From: Thiohalorhabdus denitrificans
Lineage (GTDB): Bacteria; Pseudomonadota; Gammaproteobacteria; Thiohalorhabdales; Thiohalorhabdaceae
NCBI RefSeq assembly: GCF_001399755.1
Contig: NZ_LJCP01000014.1
Coordinates: 186,001-250,000, forward strand
Direction of reading: 5' to 3'
Length of the DNA: 64,000 nt
Made by a program: the position numbers and the translations under genes. The notes beneath the pieces were generated by a model. It worked only from the letters and a program-made list of their open reading frames with translations. It was not told the origin of the DNA and searched no databases. Positions 1 to 8,927 of this stretch are shown here, in pieces (position 1 is the stretch's first letter; the number at the start of each line of letters is the position of its first letter).

Positions 1-96
1 GTGGACAGCTTCAAGGAGTGGGAGCACGCCGGTCACATCACCCTGATCCAGGGCGAGCGCTCGCGGCTGGCGGACTTCGCCAACCAGGCGCTTTAG
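1..96 (+). CDS. C-terminal fragment of an unidentified protein
   Basis: An open frame enters from the left edge and ends at TAG (94-96), giving the last 31 residues of a protein. The fragment is too short to assign. It has no signal or membrane segment, and its tail ends in FANQAL. The next genes run in the opposite direction, so this gene and the lipoprotein at 463 converge on a REP-filled spacer. GC-rich codon use matches the surrounding chromosome. The GTG at position 1 may simply be an internal valine codon. Confidence 0.55.
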   Translation: MDSFKEWEHAGHITLIQGERSRLADFANQAL

Positions 97-116
97 CGAA
101 CGGTTCCGGTCCGGAT

Positions 117-455
117 TCGCCCACTGAAGTGGGCTCCTACGGCAACCGAACGGGCCGCTCCAGTCAGAGCCAGCCACCCAGGGGGTCTCAGGTAGGAGCC
201 CGCTTTAGCGGGCGAAAATAGGGGGCGGCCGGCGGGGCGATCGCCTGTCCGGCTTCGTGGGAAAACGGCTTGTCGCGGCCACTGGCCGCTCCCACAGGGA
301 CCAGACTCGGCCGTGGAAGATTTCCGGTGTGGGAGCGGCTATCAGCCGCGACCGCCCGAGGCCGGAAACCGCGTCGCGGCCTCCAATGGCCGCTCCCACA
401 GGCGCCCTGCCCGGCCGGGAAGCTGCCGCAGGGGCGGCTACGGGCCGCGCCCGCG
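117..455. repeat. REP repeat cluster between convergent genes
   Basis: This gene-free stretch (97-462) holds five clear REP-type palindromes. They lie at 117-140 (reverse, stem CCCAC/GTGGG), 192-216 (forward, CCCGC/GCGGG), 272-297 (reverse), 328-352 (forward) and 373-402 (reverse). The last three have the GGC/GCC core in GTGGGAGCGGCTATCAGCC-like units. Each forward copy starts GTAGGAGC or GTGGGAGC and ends near GCGA. The forward copy at 328 and the reverse copy at 373 form a doublet of the REPIN kind. A diverged copy may lie at 430-455. No open frame here looks coding. Confidence 0.8.
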
Positions 456-462
456 GCTGAAG

Positions 463-1164
463 CTAGTCGCCCAGCCCCCGTCGCAGGCCCTCCAAGTAGT
501 CGCGGGTGATCTCCGGATCCGCCTCGTCGGCCTTCGCCCAGTCGCCCACGTCCTGGTGGGGCTCCTCCTCCATCACCTCGCGGTACTGATCCACCGCCAC
601 GCGGCTGCCGCCGTCCTCCAGGGGGTCCACCGCCACCCGGAAGCGGTAGCGGGCGTCCTTGCCGAAGCCCTTGGTGAGGATCTTCATGGTCAGCGCGAAG
701 CCCCCCTCGTCCTCCCCATGCCAGGCCTTGTAGGCCAGAGAGGTGGTGAAACGGCGCCGGTCGAGATCCTCCTCAGTCAGGCGCAGCCCCTGGAGGAACG
801 TGGCCGCGCGCACCATGGCGTAGGTGGTGTCCGCATCGAAGGGACTGGCGAGCCACAGGCCCTCGCCCTCGCCGCGGATCTCCGCAACCCAGTCCTCCCC
901 GCCGTAGCTGGTGCCCTTGGCCTCCAGGAACTGGCCGGTCTCGGGGGCTGGTTCGGTGGGCTCGGTGGGGCCCTCGGCCCCGGCCCCGGTTTCTGCGGCG
1001 TCCCCCGGGACCGTCCCGTTTGAATCGGCCTGGGCCTCCTGCTCCTGGCCGGCCTCCGGATCGTGGATCGTGGTGTCGCCCACGGTGTGCTTGACCCCGC
1101 AGCCGCTCAAGCCGAGGATCGCTAGGCCCGCCACCACCGTCACCCACCGCCGTTTTTGCCACAT
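463..1164 (-). CDS. Putative outer-membrane lipoprotein, unknown function
   Basis: This encodes a 233-residue protein with a lipoprotein signal: MWQKRR charge cluster, hydrophobic stretch, and lipobox LSGC with Cys22 as the predicted lipidated residue. Residues about 30-75 are a low-complexity linker rich in Glu, Ala, Gly and Pro. The rest is an acidic mixed alpha/beta domain without a motif I recognise. A longer frame starts upstream (GTG at 1215) but would overlap waaA and bury the signal; ATG 1185 is another option, so I took ATG 1164. It follows waaA by 29 bp on the same strand and may be cotranscribed with hldE-waaA. A BamC-like role is conceivable from size and lipidation, but the sequence does not establish it. 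Confidence 0.7.
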   Translation of the reverse strand: MWQKRRWVTVVAGLAILGLSGCGVKHTVGDTTIHDPEAGQEQEAQADSNGTVPGDAAETGAGAEGPTEPTEPAPETGQFLEAKGTSYGGEDWVAEIRGEGEGLWLASPFDADTTYAMVRAATFLQGLRLTEEDLDRRRFTTSLAYKAWHGEDEGGFALTMKILTKGFGKDARYRFRVAVDPLEDGGSRVAVDQYREVMEEEPHQDVGDWAKADEADPEITRDYLEGLRRGLGD

Positions 1165-1193
1165 TTTCCAAGCGCTCCATGACATCGAAGGGA

Positions 1194-2495
1194 TCAGGAA
1201 CCGTTCGCCAACCACCGGTCCGCGCTCTCCAGAATGCGTTCCCGGGCGCCCCGGTTGGCCACCACTGCTTCCCGGGCCTTCCGACCCATGGGCTCCCGCC
1301 GGGCAGGATCACCGAACAGGTGAGACACCGTCTCACCGAGCTCGGCCCCCGAATGCACCTGCAGCGCGCCGCCCTGCTCCAGCAGCAAGGCGGAGATCTC
1401 GTGAAAATTGAACAGGTGGGGCCCGGTCACCACCGGAAGTCCCAAGGCTGCCGGCTCCAACAGATTGTGCCCCCCCGTTGGCACCAAGCTGCCCCCCACG
1501 AAGGCCACATCCGCCGCAGCGAACAGACAGGGAAGCTCACCCATGGTATCGGCCAGATAGATCGCGCTCTCCGACGGTTGGCAACCGCCGGAACGGCGGC
1601 ACACGGGGAATCCAGCATCCTCCACCACCCGCGCCGCCACTCCGAAACGCTCGGGATGGCGAGGAACCAGTACCAGCAGAGCCTCGGGGAAGTCGGTCAG
1701 CAGCTGGCGGTGGGCCCTCACCACCTGCTCCTCCTCTCCTTCATGGGTGCTGGCCGCCACCCAAACCGGACGTTCTTCGCCCCACCCCTGACGGAGCCCC
1801 CTGCCCTCTTCCACCACTCCCTCGGGAAGGCGCTGGTCGAATTTGAGATTGCCGGCGGTCCGGACCCGCTCCACCGGCGCCCCCAAGGCCCGGAAGCGCT
1901 CAGCATCGGCCTCGGTCTGCGTCAGAATGAGGGCGGCGCGGTGCAGCGGTCCGGTGATGATAGGGCGCAGCTTGCGGTAACCGCGGAACGAGCGGGGCGA
2001 CAGGCGGGCGTTCACTACCATGAGCGGGACGGCCCGGGCGTGGCAAGCCGCGAACAGGTTGGGCCACAGCTCCGTCTCCATAACCACTGCCAGGGCCGGA
2101 TCCACCCGCTGAAGAAAGCGCCGCACGGCACCCGGCAGGTCATAGGGCAGGTAGCTGTGGCAGACCGAATCCCCGAGCAGCGCCTTCACCCGATCCGAAC
2201 CGGTGGGGGTAGTCGTGGTCACCACTACCGTCCGGCGGGGATAGCGTTCCAGGAACCCCCGGATCAAGGGGACCGCAGCCTGGACCTCGCCCACGGAAAC
2301 CGCGTGGACCCAGATGGCGCCCGTTTGCGGTTCGAAGGGCGGGAAGCCGAACCGCTCTCGCCAGCGACGGCGATAGCCGGGGGCTTTCACTCCCCGGACC
2401 AGGAGCCGTCCCATGACCGCCGGCACCGCCAGATAGGCCAGTAGGCTATACAGGAGGCGGAGGTAGCGCTCGCTCTGGGGGATGCCGGTGGTCAT
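1194..2495 (-). CDS. waaA: 3-deoxy-D-manno-octulosonic acid (Kdo) transferase
   Basis: WaaA transfers Kdo from CMP-Kdo to the lipid A precursor at the cytoplasmic face of the inner membrane, the first step of LPS core assembly. The 433-residue length matches the family (about 425). An N-terminal membrane anchor (LLYSLLAYLAVPAVMGRLL) is followed by the Glycos_transf_N region with VHAVSVGEVQAA, whose Glu is the expected catalytic base. The C-terminal half has the GT-B donor-site signature FVGGSLVPTGGHNLLEPA. The start overlaps the hldE stop as ATGA, so translation is probably coupled. Together with hldE it forms a core-oligosaccharide unit facing away from the glycan locus. Confidence 0.95.
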   Translation of the reverse strand: MTTGIPQSERYLRLLYSLLAYLAVPAVMGRLLVRGVKAPGYRRRWRERFGFPPFEPQTGAIWVHAVSVGEVQAAVPLIRGFLERYPRRTVVVTTTTPTGSDRVKALLGDSVCHSYLPYDLPGAVRRFLQRVDPALAVVMETELWPNLFAACHARAVPLMVVNARLSPRSFRGYRKLRPIITGPLHRAALILTQTEADAERFRALGAPVERVRTAGNLKFDQRLPEGVVEEGRGLRQGWGEERPVWVAASTHEGEEEQVVRAHRQLLTDFPEALLVLVPRHPERFGVAARVVEDAGFPVCRRSGGCQPSESAIYLADTMGELPCLFAAADVAFVGGSLVPTGGHNLLEPAALGLPVVTGPHLFNFHEISALLLEQGGALQVHSGAELGETVSHLFGDPARREPMGRKAREAVVANRGARERILESADRWLANGS

Positions 2496-3919
2496 TCGGA
2501 CGCGGTTTGGCGGATGGCTTCCATCATCCGGCTACTGGAGCAGCCTTCCCGATACGGCAGTACCACCACCTCGCCACCCGCGGCGGTTACGGTGTCGTAG
2601 CCTGCGATGGCCTCGGGCCGGTAATCTCCGCCCTTGGCGAGCACATCCGGCCGGAGCCGTTCGATCAAGCGGGCCGGGGTGTCCTCGGAGAACGGAACCA
2701 CCCAGTCCACCGCCGCTAGCCCGGCCAGCACGGCCATACGCTGGTCCAGGGGGTTCACCGGGCGACCCTCCCCCTTGAGGCGCTGAACCGAATCGTCGTC
2801 GTTCACCGCCACCACCAGGCGGTCTCCCAGGGCCGCGGCCTCCTCCAGGTAGGCCACATGCCCGGCATGAAGCAGATCGAAACAGCCGTTGGTGAACACC
2901 ACGCGCTCGCCGTGGGCCTGGGCATCGGCCACCGAAAGGGCTAGGGCCTCCTCGTCCAGGACCCGTTTTCCACCCCGCTCCTCGGCCAACTGGGCGCGAC
3001 GAAGCTCCGCGGGGGTGACGCCCACCGTACCGAGCCGGCCCACCACCACCCCGGCGGCCAGGTTGGCCAGGGACACCGAGGCCTCCCAGCTTTCCCCGGC
3101 GGCCAACGCCGTCCCCAGGGTGGCAATTACCGTGTCCCCGGCACCGGTAACGTCGTAGACCTCCCGCGCCCGGGTGGGGAAATGGACCGTTTCCTGGCCC
3201 GCCCGCACCAGAGTCACCCCCTTCTCTCCCCGGGTAACCAGCAGGGCCTCCAGGTCCAGCTCACCGCGCAGGTGCTCCGCCTTGCGTACCACTTCCGCCT
3301 CATCCGCGCAGGGCCCCACCACAGCCTCGAACTCCTCCCGGTTAGGCGTGAGCGCGCTTGCCCCCCGGTACCGCCGGAAGTCATCCCCCTTGGGGTCCAC
3401 CAGCACCTTCTTGCCTTCGCACCGGGCAAGCCGGATCAGCTCCGCCGGGTCGGCCAGGGTGCCCTTGGCGTAATCCGAAAGGACGACCACCTCCGCCTGA
3501 GAGAGGAGCTCGTTGTACTGCTCCCGCAGGACGGGCCAGTCGCATTCTTCCAGACCGTCCTCGAAATCCAGCCGGATGAGCTGCTGGTTGCGGCTCAGGA
3601 TGCGCAGCTTTACCAGGGTCTTGATGCGGGGATTGCGCAGGAAGCGCCAGTCCACCCCTCCGTGCTGAAGGCACCGACCCAAAAGATCCGCTTCCTCGTC
3701 CTGTCCGGTGAAGCCCAGCAGTGTGCTCTGCCCACCCAGGGCGGCGGCATTGAGGGCCACGTTTCCGGCACCGCCAGCGCGGACCTCCTCACCATCCACG
3801 CGAACCACGGGCACCGGGGCCTCGGGGGAGATTCGCCCCGTGGCCCCGGACCAGTAGCGATCAAGCATGAGGTCGCCCACGACAAGCAGGCGGGCGGCGG
3901 AGAAATCAGGAATGGACAT
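2492..3919 (-). CDS. hldE: Bifunctional heptose-7-phosphate kinase / heptose-1-phosphate adenylyltransferase
   Basis: HldE makes ADP-heptose for the LPS inner core. Residues 1-320 are a PfkB/ribokinase domain with GGAGNVALNAAALGG near residue 49 and the catalytic motif DVTGAGDT at 256-263. Residues 338-475 are the cytidylyltransferase-like domain with FTNGCFDLLHAGH, the HxGH nucleotide-binding motif at 351-354. The total of 475 aa is close to the 477 of E. coli HldE. A much longer open frame exists upstream, but similarity begins at MSIPDFSAARLLVVGD, so ATG 3919 is chosen; ATG 3946 (nine residues longer) is possible. It overlaps waaA by 4 bp. Confidence 0.95.
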   Translation of the reverse strand: MSIPDFSAARLLVVGDLMLDRYWSGATGRISPEAPVPVVRVDGEEVRAGGAGNVALNAAALGGQSTLLGFTGQDEEADLLGRCLQHGGVDWRFLRNPRIKTLVKLRILSRNQQLIRLDFEDGLEECDWPVLREQYNELLSQAEVVVLSDYAKGTLADPAELIRLARCEGKKVLVDPKGDDFRRYRGASALTPNREEFEAVVGPCADEAEVVRKAEHLRGELDLEALLVTRGEKGVTLVRAGQETVHFPTRAREVYDVTGAGDTVIATLGTALAAGESWEASVSLANLAAGVVVGRLGTVGVTPAELRRAQLAEERGGKRVLDEEALALSVADAQAHGERVVFTNGCFDLLHAGHVAYLEEAAALGDRLVVAVNDDDSVQRLKGEGRPVNPLDQRMAVLAGLAAVDWVVPFSEDTPARLIERLRPDVLAKGGDYRPEAIAGYDTVTAAGGEVVVLPYREGCSSSRMMEAIRQTASE

Positions 3920-3999
3920 GGCGGCGACGGCCCTGTGGAATTCCATGCGGAATCTAACACAGCTGGGTCCGGCGGGGGGAACTTCGGGGGAGACGGCGT

Positions 4000-4027
4000 T
4001 TGATCCCGGCGGTGGGTTTGGTATCTT
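4000..4027 (+). promoter_or_regulatory. Possible sigma-70 promoter for the rightward glycan operon
   Basis: In the spacer between divergent hldE and the amidotransferase gene, TTGATC (4000-4005) and TATCTT (4022-4027) are separated by 16 bp. They would start transcription about 100 bp before the GTG start at 4136. The match is moderate and no other better pair was seen in the spacer. Confidence 0.3.
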
Positions 4028-4135
4028 CCGCCCACTACAATTGCGGCAGCCATCGTGGGTCCAACCCCAACGGCTACTTTCCTCCTTGCCCTTTATCCGG
4101 ACCTTAACCCCCCGCCCAAGGAGCCCCCACCAACC

Positions 4136-5953
4136 GTGTGCGGCATCGCCGGCTACATGCAGCAGAACGGGGAAGCGACCGAGGTTCCGCTCGCAGCCCA
4201 GCTTCGCGCCCTGGCCCACCGCGGGCCGGACGATTCGGGCCATTTCCTGGAGGGTCCCACCGCCCTGGGCCACGCCCGCCTGTCCATCATCGACCCCGGC
4301 GGGGGCCACCAGCCCCTGTTCAGCCCCGACGGAAACCTGGTAGTGGTGGCCAACGGCGAGATCTACAACCACGTGGAGCTGCGGGAAACCCTGGCGGCCC
4401 GGGGACACCATTTCGCCACCGGCTCCGACAGCGAGGCCATCCTGCACGCCTACGCCGCCTACGGCGAGGATTTCCTGAACCATCTGGAAGGGATGTTCGC
4501 CTTCGCCCTCTACGACCGGTCCCGCAGGCGCCTGATCCTGGCCCGCGACCGGCTCGGCATGAAGCCCCTCTTCCTCGCCCCCTGGGCGGGGGGGATCGCC
4601 TTTGCCTCGGAGATCAAGGGGCTGTTCCCGGCCTGGCCCCACCGTCCGGAGGTAAACGCCGACGGCCTGGCGCGCTTCCTCCAGCACCAGTTCAGCGCGG
4701 GGCGGCGGACCCCCGTGGCGGGCGTGGAGCGCCTCCTGCCGGGGGAGGCCATGGTCGTGGAAGAGGGCGCCATCCAGCGCCGCTGGCAGTACTGGTCCCC
4801 CTGGGAGGTGGAGCCCCGCCCGATGGGCTTCGAGGAGGCCAGCGACCGCTTCGACCGGCTCATGGACACGGTCATGCGCCAGCACATGCGCACCGATGTC
4901 CCCTATGGGCTTTTCCTTTCCGGCGGGGTGGACTCGGCCCTGATCCTGGCGCTGCTGAGCCGGTACAGTGAAGAGCCCATCCGCACCTTCTCCGTGGGCT
5001 TCACCAGCGACCGCTTCCGGGACGAGCTCCCCGTCGCCGAGAACCTGGCCAACCGGCTCGGCGCCCATTTCACACCCCTGCGGCTCAATCCCGAACAGCT
5101 GCTCCACCGCTTCCCGCACACCGTCTGGGCCGCCGACGACCTGATGCGGGACTACGCCAACCTGCCCACCTCCCTTCTGGCCCGGGAGGCCAGCCAGGAC
5201 CTCAAGGTCGTGTTCACCGGCGAAGGGGGCGACGAAGCCTTCGCCGGGTACGGCCGCTATCGCACCTCAGCCCTGGAGCGGGGCTTCAAGGGGATGCTTC
5301 ATCCGGGAACAGGGGGATTCCGCGCCAGGGGCATGCTCCGGGGCCGCCAGGCCCACTGGCTGCTCCAGACGCCGCTACGTGAGGCCGTGGGCCGCTCCCG
5401 GCAACCCTTCATCGAGGCCTGGCGGTCCGCCCCCGGAAGCTGGAGCGACCTGCAGCGCATGCAGGGGACCGACATCACCACCGCCCTTCCGGACAACTTG
5501 CTCACCAAGGTGGACCGGATGCTCATGGCCTCCGGTGTGGAAGGGCGCGTGCCGCTGGTGGACCGCCGTCTGATAGAATTCGGTTTGGCCCTGCCGGACG
5601 GACTGAAAACCCGCAAGGGGCAGGGGAAAACCTTCCTCAAGGAATGGGCGGAGACCTACCTGCCGCCCGAGCACCTGTGGGGACGCAAGCAGGGATTCAA
5701 GGTCCCCGTCAGCGAGTGGCTGCAGGGGGATTTCCTCGACCGGCTCGAACGGCACCTGCCCCGGCAGGACGCGGTCCGAGACTGGTTCCGTCCGGAGGGA
5801 GTGCGCCGGTTGTGCCGCCGTCAGCGGCGCAAAGGGGATGCCGCCCAGCCCCTGTGGGCGATCTTCCAGTTCGCCCTCTGGTACCGCTTGATCATCGAGG
5901 AGAAAGGCCAGCAGCCGCCTCAGGATCGGGACCCACTCGAGCTACTGGATTAA
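4136..5953 (+). CDS. asnB: Asparagine synthase (glutamine-hydrolysing) family amidotransferase
   Basis: This 605-residue protein has an N-terminal Ntn glutaminase domain that requires Cys2, and the chosen GTG start places Cys at position 2 (MCGIAGYM). An AAGGAG lies 12 bp upstream. Other glutaminase motifs are HRGPDD (28-33) and NGEIYN (73-78). The synthetase domain has the PP-loop SGGVDS (262-267) and FTGEGGDEAFAGYGRY. Such AsnB-like enzymes in polysaccharide loci (as in exosortase/EPS clusters) may amidate a sugar acid or amino-acid substituent rather than make free asparagine. The sequence cannot separate these. It heads the glycan gene run, and its stop overlaps the next start (TAATG). 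Confidence 0.9.
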   Translation: MCGIAGYMQQNGEATEVPLAAQLRALAHRGPDDSGHFLEGPTALGHARLSIIDPGGGHQPLFSPDGNLVVVANGEIYNHVELRETLAARGHHFATGSDSEAILHAYAAYGEDFLNHLEGMFAFALYDRSRRRLILARDRLGMKPLFLAPWAGGIAFASEIKGLFPAWPHRPEVNADGLARFLQHQFSAGRRTPVAGVERLLPGEAMVVEEGAIQRRWQYWSPWEVEPRPMGFEEASDRFDRLMDTVMRQHMRTDVPYGLFLSGGVDSALILALLSRYSEEPIRTFSVGFTSDRFRDELPVAENLANRLGAHFTPLRLNPEQLLHRFPHTVWAADDLMRDYANLPTSLLAREASQDLKVVFTGEGGDEAFAGYGRYRTSALERGFKGMLHPGTGGFRARGMLRGRQAHWLLQTPLREAVGRSRQPFIEAWRSAPGSWSDLQRMQGTDITTALPDNLLTKVDRMLMASGVEGRVPLVDRRLIEFGLALPDGLKTRKGQGKTFLKEWAETYLPPEHLWGRKQGFKVPVSEWLQGDFLDRLERHLPRQDAVRDWFRPEGVRRLCRRQRRKGDAAQPLWAIFQFALWYRLIIEEKGQQPPQDRDPLELLD

Positions 5954-6801
5954 TGCAGGAATCCATCCACCGCCGGATCTTCGTCATGGGGTGCTCCCGC
6001 TCGGGAACCACCCTCCTCCAGCGGATGCTGGCCAATCACTCCCGCATCCATACCTTCCCGGAGACCGGGGTGTTCCTCAAGGCCCTGGGCATGCGCGGGC
6101 GGGAGCTGCCCTGGACCCGGCTGGGGCTGACCCTGGGCAAGGAGCGGAAGGTCCTCGGCCAACTGCGCGCCCAGAGCGACCTCCCCGAGGAGGAACAGCC
6201 ATCGCTCCCCCCTCGGCGTATTCGCCTGAATCGTTCGGTAGCGGACACAGTGGATTTCTTGGACCGGATGGCCCTAGCCCACGGGACCGATACCTGGGTG
6301 GAGAAAACGCCCCGGCATGTCCTCCACGCCGGACGAATCCAGGAGATGGTTCCCGATTCCTTGTGCATCCACGTCGTCCGCGACGGCCGGGACGTAGTTG
6401 CTTCCATTGTAGACCGAGCCCGAAAATTCCCTGATTTTTTTAGCCGCCAACTAAAACCGGACTACGCCATTCGCCAATGGAACAATTCGATAAGGGCCAC
6501 CTTAGAGGTACTAAACCAGGAAGGACATTTGGTGGTCCATTACGACTCCCTTGCCCATGAACCAGAGAAAATTCTACAAAAAGTTTGCAGGATCGCGAAG
6601 TTTCCCTATGAGGAAGAGATGGTCAAAAATCCGAGAAGTTTACCTTTCGTTGGGAATCAGGAATTTTGGAAAAGCAATGTGGAAGAAAAAATCGAGCCTT
6701 CTCCTTCCAAATTTCCTAACCTTTTCGATACTACAACCCAAAAACGGATAGAAAAGAGTTTGAGCTTAAAGGCATTTGATTCCCTAAAAGAAAACCTATA
6801 A
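5953..6801 (+). CDS. Sulfotransferase family protein (composition-mosaic gene)
   Basis: This 282-residue PAPS-dependent sulfotransferase-like protein has the 5'-phosphosulfate loop near the N-terminus (FVMGCSRSGTTLLQRML) and the 3'-phosphate-binding motif HVVRDGRDVVAS near residue 140. It presumably sulfates a glycan or lipid-linked sugar in the cytoplasm. The start overlaps the asnB stop by one base (TAATG). Oddly, the first half is as GC-rich as the chromosome, while from about 6,430 (after HVVRDGRDVVASIVDRA) the codons become AT-rich and stay so for 5.6 kb. The reading frame is intact across the change. This suggests a recombination junction inside the gene, with the acceptor-binding C-terminal half replaced. 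Confidence 0.85.
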   Translation: MQESIHRRIFVMGCSRSGTTLLQRMLANHSRIHTFPETGVFLKALGMRGRELPWTRLGLTLGKERKVLGQLRAQSDLPEEEQPSLPPRRIRLNRSVADTVDFLDRMALAHGTDTWVEKTPRHVLHAGRIQEMVPDSLCIHVVRDGRDVVASIVDRARKFPDFFSRQLKPDYAIRQWNNSIRATLEVLNQEGHLVVHYDSLAHEPEKILQKVCRIAKFPYEEEMVKNPRSLPFVGNQEFWKSNVEEKIEPSPSKFPNLFDTTTQKRIEKSLSLKAFDSLKENL

Positions 6802-6821
6802 CTATTAGGGCAATTTAACCA

Positions 6822-7577
6822 ATGATATATTCAAAAAAAGAAAATTTTATTTTCATAAAAACAACAAAAACCGCCGGTTCAAGCGTCGAGATCGCTTTAT
6901 CTTCCTTCTGCGGAGGGGAAGATATTTTAACCCCACTTACACCCGAGGATGAGGAAAAACGGGCCTCCCTTGCCGGAATAGGAGCACAAAACTTCGAATG
7001 GCCGGAAGAGGAAAAACCCTGGGGGTTATTACGGGACATAACAAAAAGACCAAATAGATACAGAAAATTTTTAAAACACCCTTTGACAAAAAAATACCCA
7101 GCTACATATAAGTTTGACGAGCATATGTCAGCACATGATGTCAAACTTTTACTAGGTGCGGAAATTTGGAAAAAGACCTTCACGTTTACTATAGAAAGAA
7201 ACCCGTGGGATAGGGCAATATCGTTTTTCTATTGGCAACAGAGAAACGGAAAAAAATTTAATACAATTGACCATTATGTTGAGAATAGAGCAAAAAACCA
7301 TAAACACAAATTAAGCAATTGGCATTTATACACTAAAGATGACCAATTTTTAGTTGATAAAGTCCTGAGATATGAGGACCTCAGTAAAGATTTTGAAAAT
7401 CTAGGGAACTTTTTAGGTTTAACAGGCTTAACCCTTCCTGAATATCAAGCAAAAGGGAATCACAGAAAGAACCGGGATCCGGCAGGAAAACTATTGAGTA
7501 AAAATGCTATTGATTTAATAGGGGAGGTTTGTAAGAAGGAAATTGAATTCTTCGGTTATGAGGTGCAGTATGATTAA
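6822..7577 (+). CDS. Sulfotransferase (Sulfotransfer_2-like) family protein
   Basis: This 251-residue protein begins with MIYSKKENFIFIKTTKTAGS, the variant phosphosulfate loop (K-T-A-G-S-S) of the carbohydrate sulfotransferase type. The second motif is FTIERNPWDRAISFFYW (R-N-P-W-D, about residue 125), the 3'-phosphate-binding site. It resembles the product at 15460-16116, which has HTAKTGGTS and FVRNPWDLQVSSWH. Composition is strongly AT-rich. It lies 20 bp after the preceding sulfotransferase, and its end overlaps the ligase gene by 8 bp, so all are probably cotranscribed. The acceptor is unknown. Confidence 0.85.
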   Translation: MIYSKKENFIFIKTTKTAGSSVEIALSSFCGGEDILTPLTPEDEEKRASLAGIGAQNFEWPEEEKPWGLLRDITKRPNRYRKFLKHPLTKKYPATYKFDEHMSAHDVKLLLGAEIWKKTFTFTIERNPWDRAISFFYWQQRNGKKFNTIDHYVENRAKNHKHKLSNWHLYTKDDQFLVDKVLRYEDLSKDFENLGNFLGLTGLTLPEYQAKGNHRKNRDPAGKLLSKNAIDLIGEVCKKEIEFFGYEVQYD

Positions 7578-8913
7578 ATTTCAAATTCTCCCTCTTCCCA
7601 GCTACCATTCACCTATAACATGGCTGGTGCTACCCTTCTTTTTTTTATATGTCTTTTCTTTTAGCGCGGAATTAAGCACAGCCATAGGAAACATTTCCTT
7701 AGGGTTTTTATTAGTATTTGGGTTAATCTGGTTTTTCAAAGAGTCGAAAGCCATAGCCGAGAAGGATTTATTATTATATTTGTCAATTTCATTTTTATTT
7801 TATATTGCAGCTCGAACCTTTTGGGCTGGCCAAGAATGGCCCCACCAATGGGAACAACAGTGGGATGCAGCCAAAGGTTGGCTTTTAACGGGTTTTCTGA
7901 CAGTTTATTTGATTTCATTCTGGGTATCTAAGCACAAGAATCCCAATAATTTGGCGGTTCTTGTCTTCTTATTATTCGCTTTGGGATTTACTTTCAGCAT
8001 ATTACCCTATTTTGAATTCCAAAATTTGATCCAAATCATTAATGGAAAAAGGGAGCAATTTGGCTTTGCGGGAACAGAAGCAGGCCTTTATTCGGCTTTT
8101 GGGATTATTCTAGTAATAACGTTGACACCCTTTGTAGTCAATCTAACTCCGCCCAAGTTTAAAATTTACCTTGTTTTTACATTAATTGCGCTAGTTTCTA
8201 TTTTGCTATTTGCGTTATTAGCGACAAAAGCACGGGGGGCATGGCTAGGTTTTGTTTTGGCTTTATCAGTTTCTTTTGTACTATTTATCTTTTCAAGAGA
8301 AGAAAATTTATTTCCAAAAAAGGATTTTTCAATAGTATTAACCGCGTTCTTAACGTTTCTTATGGTATTGATGGCCCTTCAATCGGATAAAATTTACTCC
8401 CGAATAACTTCCGAGGGCAAAGTAATAAGCCAAATAATAGAAGAGGGCGTTGATAAGGCAGAGGTTACTTCCATTTCCAAACGTGTCTTAATGTGGCGTT
8501 GGGGGATCAATAGGTGGATGGAGCGCCCCTGGTTCGGTTGGGGCCCTAGAAATTTGCATTTTGTGGCAAAAAAAGACCCAATTATAGAAAAGGTTCCAAA
8601 GCTTACTCACTTACATAACACTTTTATTGAGATACTGGTAAGATTTGGAGTTGTTGGTTTTGCCTTTTTCTTTTTTCAATGGATTTTGATATTTAATGCT
8701 ATAAGAACCACTTGGCAGAAAAGCATAATCCCCCCACCTTTGGCTAATTTCCTTATAGCAGGTTGGGTATTATGGGTTGTATGGAGTTTTTTTGCTTTTC
8801 GTCTTAACCACCCTGAAATGAGCTTTTTTATTGCTCTTTTAGGAGGGGTTCCTTATGGAATAAAAAAGCATTCCATAAACCATACGAAGAATCCCTCTCC
8901 AAACCCATATTGA
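7570..8913 (+). CDS. O-antigen ligase / polymerase (Wzy_C family) membrane protein
   Basis: This encodes a 447-residue polytopic inner-membrane protein with roughly ten to twelve hydrophobic segments. It has the Wzy_C (WaaL/Wzy) features: a segment beginning ATKARGAWLGFVLALSVSF, a periplasmic loop with RVLMWRWGINRWMERPWFGW, and the H-N-T-F-I-E motif (LTHLHNTFIEILVRFG). Such proteins either ligate O-antigen to lipid A-core or polymerise repeat units, and the family signature does not tell which. ATG 7570 is preferred over 7543 because GAGG lies 7 bp upstream and the overlap with the previous gene shrinks to 8 bp. Very AT-rich, unlike the chromosome. Confidence 0.85.
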   Translation: MIKFQILPLPSYHSPITWLVLPFFFLYVFSFSAELSTAIGNISLGFLLVFGLIWFFKESKAIAEKDLLLYLSISFLFYIAARTFWAGQEWPHQWEQQWDAAKGWLLTGFLTVYLISFWVSKHKNPNNLAVLVFLLFALGFTFSILPYFEFQNLIQIINGKREQFGFAGTEAGLYSAFGIILVITLTPFVVNLTPPKFKIYLVFTLIALVSILLFALLATKARGAWLGFVLALSVSFVLFIFSREENLFPKKDFSIVLTAFLTFLMVLMALQSDKIYSRITSEGKVISQIIEEGVDKAEVTSISKRVLMWRWGINRWMERPWFGWGPRNLHFVAKKDPIIEKVPKLTHLHNTFIEILVRFGVVGFAFFFFQWILIFNAIRTTWQKSIIPPPLANFLIAGWVLWVVWSFFAFRLNHPEMSFFIALLGGVPYGIKKHSINHTKNPSPNPY

Positions 8914-8927
8914 GCCGGGGTTAACCA